DNA from: an uncultured Clostridia bacterium
GTDB taxonomy: Bacteria; Bacillota; Clostridia; Oscillospirales; Acutalibacteraceae
Reading direction: 5' to 3'
DNA: 7,478 nt
Assembly (NCBI GenBank): GCA_947623215.1
Contig: CANQGN010000070.1
Location: 1-7,478 of the forward strand
In this document: one piece after another, positions 1-5,441 of the stretch
Layout: each line of letters begins with the position of its first letter
How positions within the stretch are numbered: the stretch's first letter is position 1
The notes under the pieces: generated by a model
Seen by the model: the letters and a program-made list of their open reading frames with translations, nothing else
Database searches by the model: none
What the model was told of the DNA's origin: nothing
Program-made: the position numbers and the translations under genes

Positions 1-238
1 GGGTAAGGCCGTTGTTGGTTACGGTTAACCGGTCGGTTTGTTGCAGCGGCAGCCGGGCGGTAATTTGCCCCTCTACCCGCACCACCGCCTCTGCCCCGGC
101 GCTGCCCGGGCGCAGGCAAAACATAACCAGCGCCGCCGCAAGCAGACCGGCCGCCAGCAGCCAGTCTGTTTTGGTAAAGGCGGCGGGTCGCCGGCGGGGG
201 GTGGGCAAGGGGGTCAGCTCCTTTGGCTTTTTTGGCAT
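1..238 (-). CDS. NusG domain II-containing membrane-anchored protein (partial, C-terminus off window)
   Basis: The reading frame starts at ATG 238 and stays open to the left edge (79 codons visible). The protein has a basic, proline-rich N-terminus, then one hydrophobic segment at about residues 26-42 (WLLAAGLLAAALVMFCL). An extracytoplasmic stretch follows whose pattern AVVRVEGQITARLPL (residues 51-65) matches the start of the small NusG domain II fold, which normally reads as V-V-dG-e-v-a-r-l-PL and ends with a C-P-d-k-C motif, here off the window. Such proteins are about 120-140 residues long and, as I recall, often sit near FMN-transferase or transporter genes in Clostridia; their function is poorly known. 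The start is uncertain: ATG 238 has no Shine-Dalgarno and directly abuts a hairpin, whereas TTG 208-206 (codon 11) is preceded by AAAGGAG (224-218) at 9 nt. The gene is divergent from the LysR gene. Family assignment is by pattern recognition only. Confidence 0.7.
   Translation of the reverse strand, partial: MPKKPKELTPLPTPRRRPAAFTKTDWLLAAGLLAAALVMFCLRPGSAGAEAVVRVEGQITARLPLQQTDRLTVTNNGLT
218..224 (-). promoter_or_regulatory. Candidate ribosome binding site for an internal TTG start of the NusG II gene
   Basis: The minus strand reads AAAGGAG here, 9 nt before an in-frame TTG at 208-206. The upstream ATG at 238 lacks any such site. This suggests that translation may begin at TTG and give a product 10 residues shorter. 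The AAAGGAG could also be coincidental Lys-Glu codons (Pro-Lys-Glu). Confidence 0.4.
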
Positions 239-257
239 CGGGCGGCTTTGCCGCCCG
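239..257 (-). promoter_or_regulatory. Perfect 8-bp hairpin abutting the ATG of the NusG II gene
   Basis: Positions 239-246 (CGGGCGGC) and 250-257 (GCCGCCCG) are exact reverse complements around a 3-nt loop. The element lies inside the predicted leader of the minus-strand transcript, between its start near 268 and the ATG at 238. It has no T-run on either side, so it does not look like an intrinsic terminator. It may stabilise the 5' end or block ribosome access to ATG 238. Confidence 0.6.
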
Positions 258-274
258 AAAACACAGACCCTTAC

Positions 275-303
275 ATTATAGAGGCCGGTCAAAGGGTTGT
301 CAA
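275..303 (-). promoter_or_regulatory. Perfect-consensus sigma-A promoter for the NusG II gene
   Basis: Read on the minus strand, TTGACA (303-298) is followed by exactly 17 nt and TATAAT (280-275), matching both hexamers completely. The start of transcription is expected near 268, giving a leader of about 30 nt to ATG 238. Upstream, in the position of an UP element, the minus strand carries two T-tracts (complement of the A-runs at 315-321 and 325-329). This predicts strong, possibly constitutive expression. Confidence 0.85.
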
Positions 304-384
304 GTCTTCGCTCGAAAAAAAGGGAAAAAGGGAAGAAGCGCGGGGTGGTAAAAGGCACGGTTTGTGTGAATTTCTACCATGAAC

Positions 385-413
385 TTGACAAAAAGCCCCC
401 CAAAGGGTATACT
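385..413 (+). promoter_or_regulatory. Sigma-A promoter for the LysR-type regulator gene
   Basis: TTGACA (385-390), a 17-nt spacer and TATACT (408-413) match the consensus at 11 of 12 positions. The transcript should start near 420, leaving a leader of about 90 nt before the ATG at 511. The promoter lies inside the apparent upstream extension of the reading frame, which rules out a start at 379. Confidence 0.8.
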
Positions 414-416
414 ATT

Positions 417-446
417 GATATATCGTTTTCTGTATAACGGATATAC
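417..446. promoter_or_regulatory. Candidate LysR operator: two palindromes just after the promoter
   Basis: GATATATC (417-424) is a perfect 8-bp palindrome. At 432-446, GTATA and TATAC form a perfect 5-bp dyad around a 5-nt centre (ACGGA). LysR-type regulators usually bind AT-rich interrupted dyads of about 15 bp and often repress their own gene. Placement at about -3 to +27 relative to the predicted start would suit autorepression. Assignment to this regulator is inferred. Confidence 0.4.
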
Positions 447-510
447 GAAAAAATATTATGGAAATGCGCCCATAGCGGCCGAATTTTGCCGGGCAGCGGG
501 AGGAAGAGGC

Positions 511-1392
511 ATGAATACGCTGGTTTTTCAGTATGCGGTAGAGGTGGCGCGGGCGGGCTCCATTACCCGCGCGGCGGAAAATTTATACATGGCCCAGCCC
601 AACTTAAGCAAGGCCATTCGCGAGCTGGAAGAGTCGCTGGGCGTTACGCTGTTTGAGCGTACCTCCAAAGGGGTGGCGCCTACTCCTAAGGGGGAGGTTT
701 TTTTGCGCTACGCCGCCAAAATTCTTTCGCAGTTAGAGCAAATGGAGGCTTTTTGCCGGTCAGACGAACCCGCCGCCCGCCGCTTTACCCTTTGCTGCCC
801 CCCGGCCAGCTATGCCATGGCGGCCTATTTGCGCTTTGCGGCCGCTCTGCCGCCGGGGGAGGCCATTACCCTGCAAACCGCCGAGTGCGCCGCCCCAGAG
901 GCGGTAGAGCGGCTGGCCTCCGGTGGGGTGCAGCTGGCGGTGGTGCGCCTGCCGGAGGGCGAGGCGCAGGCCTTTGAGGCCTCGCTGGAAGAAAAGGGGC
1001 TGAGCAGCCAGCTGATTTTTCGCTACCCCCCCTGCCTGCTGCTGCCCGCCCGCCACCCGCTGGCGGCCGAACCGTCGCTCGCCGCCGCGTCGCTTGCCGC
1101 CTACCCCGGGCTGTCTCTCTTTGCCGGGGCGGGGCAAACGGTGGTGCTGGGGGGCGACCCGCTGGCCCTGCTTGCCGCCCTGCCAAACGCTTATATGTGG
1201 GCTTCCCCCTTGCCGGAGGAAACCCTGCGCCGCTACGGCCTGGCGGCCCGCCGGTGCGAGCGGCCGGGCGGCGAGCGGTGGTGCGACTACCTGCTTTACC
1301 CCCAGGGCTACCTGCTTACCCCTGCCGACCGCGCCTTTGTAGATGCCCTCTTTTTAACCAAAAACGAGGTGGCTTTTACCGAGCTGCGCTAA
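511..1392 (+). CDS. LysR family transcriptional regulator
   Basis: This 293-residue protein has the usual LysR family length. The winged helix-turn-helix fills about residues 1-60: GSITRAAENLYMAQPNLSKA (16-35) is the recognition region, followed by the typical IRELEESLGVTLFER segment (36-50). A linker helix and an effector-binding domain (about 90-290) follow; that domain is divergent, so the inducer cannot be named. The ATG at 511 is chosen because GGGAGG (498-503) lies 7 nt upstream and the family N-terminus aligns there; the 44-codon upstream extension contains the promoter. The gene is divergent from the NusG II gene and lies 424 bp before the dehydrogenase operon on the same strand, making it the likely local regulator responding to a C4-dicarboxylate or another pathway metabolite (inference). 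No clear intrinsic terminator follows it. Confidence 0.93.
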   Translation: MNTLVFQYAVEVARAGSITRAAENLYMAQPNLSKAIRELEESLGVTLFERTSKGVAPTPKGEVFLRYAAKILSQLEQMEAFCRSDEPAARRFTLCCPPASYAMAAYLRFAAALPPGEAITLQTAECAAPEAVERLASGGVQLAVVRLPEGEAQAFEASLEEKGLSSQLIFRYPPCLLLPARHPLAAEPSLAAASLAAYPGLSLFAGAGQTVVLGGDPLALLAALPNAYMWASPLPEETLRRYGLAARRCERPGGERWCDYLLYPQGYLLTPADRAFVDALFLTKNEVAFTELR

Positions 1393-1411
1393 CGGGCCGC
1401 CCCCCAAAACG

Positions 1412-1445
1412 ACATATAAAATTACATATTATGCCATATACATTT
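1412..1445. other. AT-rich 'ATAT' box cluster after the LysR gene
   Basis: In an otherwise GC-rich region this stretch has three CATAT boxes (near 1413, 1425 and 1435) and a 9-bp perfect palindrome, CATATTATG (1425-1433). Similar boxes occur at 417-446 and 1673-1716. It could be a distal regulator site or simply AT-rich non-coding DNA. The rest of the gap up to about 1585 shows no gene, RNA or terminator that I can support. Confidence 0.25.
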
Positions 1446-1587
1446 TGATTTCCCCTTGTTTCCTCGACCGTATTCGCGGAATGTTGGGCGGTTTTCACAA
1501 GAAATGACCCGAAAGCAGTAAAAAAACGACGGAATTGAACAGCCGGGTTTTCGCTTTTCAAATTAAGAAAAATGCCGCCTGAAAAAT

Positions 1588-1652
1588 CCCCCGCCCGGGC
1601 CGGTCGCCTGGCCCGGCGACCCCCGGCCGCCGGGCGGCGGCGGGCGGCGGGG
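1588..1652. repeat. GC-rich self-complementary block with tandem repeat
   Basis: The block contains several overlapping inverted repeats: CCGGGCC (1595-1601) with GGCCCGG (1610-1616), CCCGGCG (1612-1618) with CGCCGGG (1628-1634), and CCGCCCG (1591-1597) with CGGGCGG at 1631-1637 or 1641-1647. It ends in a two-copy tandem repeat of CGGGCGGCGG (1631-1650), with a short T4 run shortly after (1658-1661). It might act as a structured transcription barrier after the LysR gene, but the T-run is too short and too far away to call an intrinsic terminator. Confidence 0.45.
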
Positions 1653-1683
1653 AGCGCTTTTGCCCGGCGGTTCATATAGAGAA

Positions 1684-1716
1684 ACGCATATAACCCCCCG
1701 CAATTTATATTTGCGT
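1684..1716. promoter_or_regulatory. Candidate operator dyad overlapping the -35 of the dehydrogenase operon
   Basis: ACGCATATAA (1684-1693) and TTATATTTGCGT (1705-1716) form an inverted repeat that is exact except for a 2-nt insertion in the right arm. The right arm ends in the -35 hexamer of the predicted promoter, and a further CATATA copy lies at 1673-1678. With a start near 1746 the element spans about -62 to -30, where LysR-type activators usually bind. That the upstream LysR protein binds it is an inference. Confidence 0.4.
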
Positions 1717-1739
1717 TCTTCCCGCTTTTTTGCTACAAT
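1711..1739 (+). promoter_or_regulatory. Extended -10 promoter of the mdh-fumC-hdr operon
   Basis: TACAAT (1734-1739) is preceded by TGC (1731-1733), giving an extended -10 element. A weak -35 (TTGCGT, 1711-1716) lies exactly 17 nt upstream. The weak -35 with an adjacent dyad fits a promoter that needs an activator. The transcript would start near 1746, with a leader of about 70 nt. Confidence 0.65.
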
Positions 1740-1762
1740 ACAGGGTGGACTTTCGCGCTGTG

Positions 1763-1778
1763 CCGCAGCCTGCTGCGG
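1763..1778 (+). promoter_or_regulatory. Leader hairpin upstream of the dehydrogenase gene
   Basis: CCGCAG (1763-1768) and CTGCGG (1773-1778) form a perfect 6-bp stem with a 4-nt loop about 18 nt into the predicted transcript. A GGCGCC palindrome follows at 1782-1787. The leader is too short for a typical riboswitch and no known aptamer was recognised. The role is unknown. Confidence 0.35.
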
Positions 1779-1816
1779 GGCGGCGCCACGCCAAAAAAAG
1801 AAAGGTTGGCAAACGT

Positions 1817-2764
1817 ATGAACAAAATCACCATTATCGGCACCGGCAGCGTCGGTTCTACCATTGCCTATACCATGGCGGTGTGCGGCATTACGTCAGAG
1901 ATTGTGATGATAGACGTAAACGAGGCCAAGTCGCTGGGCGAGGCGCTGGACATTCGCCAGGGCACGCCCTTTTGCCCGCCGGTTTCCATTTACGCCGGCA
2001 GCTACCGCGACGCCAAAGACTCCGACATTGTGGTGGTAACCTCCGGCATTGCCCGCAAGCCCGGCCAGTCGCGGCTGGATTTGGCCCAAACCAACGTCAA
2101 CATTACCAAATCCATTATTCCGGAAATCACCAAGTACGCGCCGAACGCCATTTACATCATCGTGAGCAACCCGGTGGATATTCTCACCTACGTGTTCCAC
2201 AAGTGCTCCGACTTAAAAGAGAACCAGATTGTCGGTTCGGGCACCATTTTAGACACTGCCCGCCTGCGCTCCCGTATTTCAGAATACTACAGCATTAACC
2301 AGCAAAACGTGCACGCCTACGTGTTTGGGGAGCATGGCGATTCCTCCTTTGTGCCCTGGTCGGTGGCCAACATCTCTAACATTGCCATAGACGATTACCA
2401 AAGCTTTATTACCGACACCACCAACGGCCCCTTCCCGCCGCTTGACCACGCCCAAATTGAGTCGTACATTCGCAAGTCCGGCGGGCGGATTATTGAGCGC
2501 AAGGGGGCGACCTTTTACGCCATTGCCGTTTCGGCCTGCCACATTTGCAAGTGCATTTTAGGGGGCATTGACACCACCCTTACCGTTTCGGGCATGATGC
2601 ACGGCGAGTACGGCATTGAAGACGTTTGCCTGAGCACCCTGAACATTGTGGGGCACAATGGCATTTCGGGCAAGGTGCTCATTCCCTTAACAGATGAAGA
2701 AAAAGCGCAGTTGGCCCACAGCGCCGACTGCTTACAACAGGTGATTCGGCAGCTGGATATTTAA
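1817..2764 (+). CDS. mdh: Malate/L-lactate dehydrogenase family protein, probable malate dehydrogenase
   Basis: This 315-residue cytoplasmic oxidoreductase has the dinucleotide fold GTGSVG (residues 8-13). Asp33 at the end of the second strand points to NAD(H) rather than NADP(H). The active-site set of the family is visible: Arg86, Asn118, Asp146, Arg149 and the proton-relay His173 in GEHGDS (171-176). Much of the sequence looks like lactate dehydrogenase (SRLDL, TILDTAR), but the substrate-selecting position (residue 102 in lactate dehydrogenase numbering, Gln there) is Arg80 in ARKPG, the residue used by malate dehydrogenases to hold the extra carboxylate. Together with the fumarase next door this favours malate/oxaloacetate; similarity-based annotation may still say L-lactate dehydrogenase. 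ATG 1817 has an AAAGG site (1801-1805) 11 nt upstream; the in-frame TTG at 1730 lies inside the promoter. It is the first gene of the operon. Confidence 0.85.
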   Translation: MNKITIIGTGSVGSTIAYTMAVCGITSEIVMIDVNEAKSLGEALDIRQGTPFCPPVSIYAGSYRDAKDSDIVVVTSGIARKPGQSRLDLAQTNVNITKSIIPEITKYAPNAIYIIVSNPVDILTYVFHKCSDLKENQIVGSGTILDTARLRSRISEYYSINQQNVHAYVFGEHGDSSFVPWSVANISNIAIDDYQSFITDTTNGPFPPLDHAQIESYIRKSGGRIIERKGATFYAIAVSACHICKCILGGIDTTLTVSGMMHGEYGIEDVCLSTLNIVGHNGISGKVLIPLTDEEKAQLAHSADCLQQVIRQLDI

Positions 2765-2769
2765 CCGGC

Positions 2770-2783
2770 TGCCGTTTACGGCA
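2770..2783. repeat. Small inverted repeat between mdh and fumC
   Basis: TGCCGT (2770-2775) and ACGGCA (2778-2783) are exact inverted arms around TT, which as RNA gives a 5-bp stem with a 4-nt loop. No U-run follows, so it is not an intrinsic terminator. It could be a processing or mRNA-stability site in the 52-nt gap. Confidence 0.3.
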
Positions 2784-2816
2784 TATATTACGCTACGGAA
2801 AAGAGGAACAACCCAC

Positions 2817-4193
2817 ATGCAAACCCGCACGGAACACGACTCTATGGGGCAGGTGCAGGTGCCGGCCGACAAATACTGGGCGGCCCAAACCCAGCGCAGC
2901 CACGAGAATTTTAAAATCGGCGTGGGCATAGAAACCATGCCAAGAGAAATTACCCATGCCTTTGGTATTTTAAAAAAAGCGGCGGCCATGGCCAACCACG
3001 CCCTAAAGCCGGAGAAAATGACCGACCGCAAGCTGGCGGCCATCACGCAAGCCTGCGACGAGGTCATCAGCGGCAGCTTAAACGAGCATTTTCCGCTGGT
3101 GGTGTGGCAAACGGGGTCGGGCACCCAGTCGAACATGAACGCCAACGAGGTGATAGCCAACCGGGGCAACGAGCTGGCGGGCGAAAAGCTGCTGCACCCC
3201 AACGACGATATTAACATGAGTCAGTCTTCGAACGACACCTTCCCCACTGCCATGCACATTGCGGCGGTGCTGGGGCTGGAGGACAAATTGCTGCCGGCGC
3301 TGGACGAACTGACCGAGACTTTTCGCCGGCTGGAGGCCGAAAACGAAGGGGTGGTCAAAAGCGGCCGCACCCATTTGCAGGACGCTACCCCCATTACCTT
3401 TTCGCAGGAAATCAGCGGCTGGCGCACCAGCTTAGAGCGCGACCGGCGGTTAATAGAAACGGCCGTGGAACCCCTAAAAGAGCTGGCGCTGGGCGGCACG
3501 GCGGTAGGTACCGGCCTAAACGCCCCGGCGGGGTTTGACCGGGCGGTGGCCGAGGCGGTGGCGACCTTAACCGGCAAGGCCTTTGTAACCGCCCCCAATA
3601 AGTTCCACGCCCTTACCAGTAAAGACGAGCTGGTGTTTGCCCACGGCGCGCTAAAAGCGCTGGCGGCCGATTTAATGAAAATTGCCAACGACGTGCGCTG
3701 GCTGGCCTCCGGCCCGCGCGACGGGCTGGGTGAAATTCACATTCCCGAAAACGAGCCGGGGTCCTCTATTATGCCCGGCAAGGTAAACCCCACCCAGTGC
3801 GAGGCCGTTACCATGGTGGCCGTGCAGGTAATGGGCAACGACGTAGCGGTGGGCATGGCGGCGTCGCAAGGCAATTTTGAGCTTAACGTGTTTATGCCGG
3901 TGTGCATTTACAACTTTTTGCAGTCGGTGCGGCTGCTGGCCGAAAGCATGGTTTCGTTTAACCGCAACTGTGCGGCGGGCATTACCGCCAATCGCGAAAA
4001 AATGCACCACAACCTGCACAATTCGCTTATGCTTGTTACGGCGCTTAACCCCTACATCGGCTACGAAAACGCCGCCAAGACCGCCAAAAAGGCCTACCAC
4101 GACAATATTTCGCTTAAAGAAGCCTGCGTGCAGCTGGGCTTTTTAACCCCCGAGCGGTTCGACGAGGTGTTTCACCCCGAGCAGATGGTTTAA
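2817..4193 (+). CDS. fumC: Class II fumarate hydratase
   Basis: This protein catalyses reversible hydration of fumarate to L-malate in the cytoplasm, using no metal or Fe-S cluster. It has 458 residues, close to the usual 460-467. Family signatures are all present: the substrate-site segment TGSGTQSNMN (99-108), SSNDTFPTAMH (137-147), the GRTHLQDATP loop with the catalytic His186 (183-192), and the mobile signature GSSIMPGKVNPTQCE (315-329) carrying the catalytic serine pair Ser316/Ser317. The TQCEA continuation matches fumarases rather than aspartases or argininosuccinate lyases. ATG 2817 has a GAGGA site 9 nt upstream. It lies 52 bp after mdh and 52 bp before hdrB with no terminator on either side, so co-transcription is likely. 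With the dehydrogenase it links oxaloacetate to fumarate. Confidence 0.97.
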   Translation: MQTRTEHDSMGQVQVPADKYWAAQTQRSHENFKIGVGIETMPREITHAFGILKKAAAMANHALKPEKMTDRKLAAITQACDEVISGSLNEHFPLVVWQTGSGTQSNMNANEVIANRGNELAGEKLLHPNDDINMSQSSNDTFPTAMHIAAVLGLEDKLLPALDELTETFRRLEAENEGVVKSGRTHLQDATPITFSQEISGWRTSLERDRRLIETAVEPLKELALGGTAVGTGLNAPAGFDRAVAEAVATLTGKAFVTAPNKFHALTSKDELVFAHGALKALAADLMKIANDVRWLASGPRDGLGEIHIPENEPGSSIMPGKVNPTQCEAVTMVAVQVMGNDVAVGMAASQGNFELNVFMPVCIYNFLQSVRLLAESMVSFNRNCAAGITANREKMHHNLHNSLMLVTALNPYIGYENAAKTAKKAYHDNISLKEACVQLGFLTPERFDEVFHPEQMV

Positions 4194-4245
4194 CCGCTCT
4201 TTTTAACGTCGGGGTTTTGTTCAAATTCAGGGAGGAATTACCAAC

Positions 4246-5037
4246 ATGACCTTCAGCTATTATCCGGGCTGTACGCTGCGTACCAAGGCGGTGCAGCTGG
4301 ACTCGTTCGCCAGAAAATCGGCCGAGGCGCTGGGCGTGCACATGCAGGAGCTGGACGAGTGGCAGTGCTGCGGCGGGGTTTACCCCCTTGCCAAAGACGA
4401 AATTGCCACCAAGCTCTCTTCTGTGCGGGCGCTGGCCGCCGCCCGCGACCGTGGGCAGGAGCTGCTGACCCTTTGCGCCGCCTGCCACAACGTGCTAAAG
4501 CGGGTAAACCACGACATGCAAACCGACGAGACGATTTGCGACCGCGCCAACCGCTACTTGCAGCTGCCGGAGCCCTACCGGGGCGAGACCACCGTGCTGC
4601 ATTACCTGGAAATGCTGCGCGACCGGGTGGGCTTTGACCGCTTAAAGGAGCAGGTTAAAAACCCCCTTACAGGCATGAAGGTGGCCGCCTACTACGGCTG
4701 CCTGCTGCTGCGCCCTTCTAACGTAATGGCCTTTGACGACCCGGAAAACCCCACCATTTTAGAAGATTTTATTCGCGCTATCGGGGCGACGCCCGTGGTC
4801 TTTCCTTACCGCAACGAGTGCTGCGGCGGCTACGTAACGCTGCAAAAAAAGGAATTTGCCGACAGCCGCGCCGCTCTGCTTTGTCGCTCGGCGGCAGAGG
4901 CGGGGGCAGAGGCCGTGATTACCGCCTGCCCGCTTTGCCTGTACAATTTACAGCGGGGCGCCGATGAAAATCTGCCGATTTATTACTTTACGCAGCTGCT
5001 GGCGCGGGCGCTGGGGGTAGAGGAGGAAGCCGCATGA
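4246..5037 (+). CDS. hdrB: Heterodisulfide reductase-like subunit B (HdrB, two CCG domains)
   Basis: This 263-residue soluble protein carries two cysteine-rich CCG motifs, each expected to bind a noncubane [4Fe-4S] cluster as in methanogen HdrB. Site one uses Cys9 (YYPGC), Cys41-Cys42 (QCCGG), Cys77 and Cys80 (CAACH). Site two uses Cys152 (YYGC), Cys192-Cys193 (ECCGG), Cys228 and Cys231 (CPLC). All ten ligands are present, so both sites look functional. In methanogens this subunit cleaves the CoM-S-S-CoB heterodisulfide; bacteria generally lack that substrate, so the acceptor here is unknown. A strong AGGGAGG site (4229-4235) lies 10 nt before the ATG. The stop overlaps the hdrC start in an ATGA, indicating translational coupling. 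CCG-domain subunits of fumarate reductases are relatives, but the HdrC and HdrA partners argue for the Hdr complex. Confidence 0.93.
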   Translation: MTFSYYPGCTLRTKAVQLDSFARKSAEALGVHMQELDEWQCCGGVYPLAKDEIATKLSSVRALAAARDRGQELLTLCAACHNVLKRVNHDMQTDETICDRANRYLQLPEPYRGETTVLHYLEMLRDRVGFDRLKEQVKNPLTGMKVAAYYGCLLLRPSNVMAFDDPENPTILEDFIRAIGATPVVFPYRNECCGGYVTLQKKEFADSRAALLCRSAAEAGAEAVITACPLCLYNLQRGADENLPIYYFTQLLARALGVEEEAA

Positions 5038-5423
5038 ACGAACGCGAAACCTTAAAGCAAACGGTGCTTGCCATAGCGGGCGCCAACCCCCGCAAATGTA
5101 TGAAGTGCGGCAAATGCACCGGCGCCTGCCCGGCGTTTGACGAAATGGAAGTACCGCCCCACCGCTTTGTCTCTATGGTAGAGGAGGGCCGGGTGGAAGA
5201 ACTGCTCGGTACCCGCTCGCTTTGGCTGTGCCTTACCTGCTTTGCCTGCGTAGAGCGCTGCCCCCGCGGGGTAGTGCCCGCCCGCTTTATAGAGGCGGTG
5301 CGGCTGGTACAGGTGCGATGCCAGGGGCAAAACCACCTAAAGGCCGAGCAAATTCCCGACGCGCTGGATGAAGAGCTGCCCCAACAGGCCATAGTCAGCG
5401 CCTTTCGCAAGTACAGTAAATAA
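5034..5423 (+). CDS. hdrC: Heterodisulfide reductase-like iron-sulfur subunit C (HdrC)
   Basis: This 129-residue ferredoxin-like protein has two [4Fe-4S] motifs: Cys22, 25, 28 and 32 (CMKCGKCTGACP) and Cys66, 69, 72 and 76 (CLTCFACVERCP). It should pass electrons from HdrA to HdrB. The segment PPHRFVSMVEEGR between the clusters, where a residue run about the level of electron flow precedes W-L-C-L-T-C, is typical of HdrC. It is shorter than methanogen HdrC (about 185 residues) but keeps the full two-cluster core. AGGAGG (5021-5026) lies 7 nt before ATG 5034, inside the end of hdrB, and the two genes overlap by 4 nt. The gene ends 18 nt before hdrA. Confidence 0.93.
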   Translation: MNERETLKQTVLAIAGANPRKCMKCGKCTGACPAFDEMEVPPHRFVSMVEEGRVEELLGTRSLWLCLTCFACVERCPRGVVPARFIEAVRLVQVRCQGQNHLKAEQIPDALDEELPQQAIVSAFRKYSK

Positions 5424-5426
5424 GTT

Positions 5427-5435
5427 AGGATGTGA
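5427..5435 (+). promoter_or_regulatory. Ribosome binding site setting the TTG start of hdrA
   Basis: AGGATGTGA matches the ideal AGGAGGTGA at eight of nine positions and sits 6 nt before TTG 5442. It embeds an in-frame ATG-TGA start-stop pair (5430-5435), so no ATG start for hdrA is possible in this gap. This supports TTG as the true start. Confidence 0.7.
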
Positions 5436-5441
5436 ACAAAA

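Noticed and set aside
12..382. Two plus-strand open frames of 89 and 114 codons at the left edge
   Set aside because: They lie opposite the NusG domain II gene and across its consensus promoter, have low-complexity basic sequences, and lack ribosome sites; they are shadows.
379..510. A 44-codon N-terminal extension of the LysR protein starting at ATG 379
   Set aside because: The stretch contains the -35 and -10 of a strong promoter and does not resemble a LysR N-terminus; ATG 511 has a proper ribosome site and the family start.
1376..1675. Minus-strand open frame of 99 codons in the LysR-mdh gap
   Set aside because: It translates the GC-rich repeat block into Arg/Ala-rich sequence, has no ribosome site and runs into the LysR gene end; no family resemblance.
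1730..1816. Upstream TTG start for the dehydrogenase
   Set aside because: TTG 1730 lies within the extended -10 promoter and would add an arginine-rich leader before the Rossmann fold that must begin near MNKITIIGTG.
2761..2789. Separate promoter for fumC (TTAACC-17-TATATT)
   Set aside because: The -35 matches only three of six bases and the gap is short; an operon read-through from mdh is simpler.
4194..4245. Transcription terminator or promoter between fumC and hdrB
   Set aside because: There are T-runs but no stem before them and no convincing -35/-10 pair, so nothing separates the fumarase from the hdr genes.
4246..5037. HdrB as the CCG-domain subunit (SdhE/MfrE type) of a fumarate reductase
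   Set aside because: No fumarate reductase flavoprotein is visible, and the immediate partners HdrC and HdrA are those of a heterodisulfide reductase-like complex. The right-hand flank could reopen the question.
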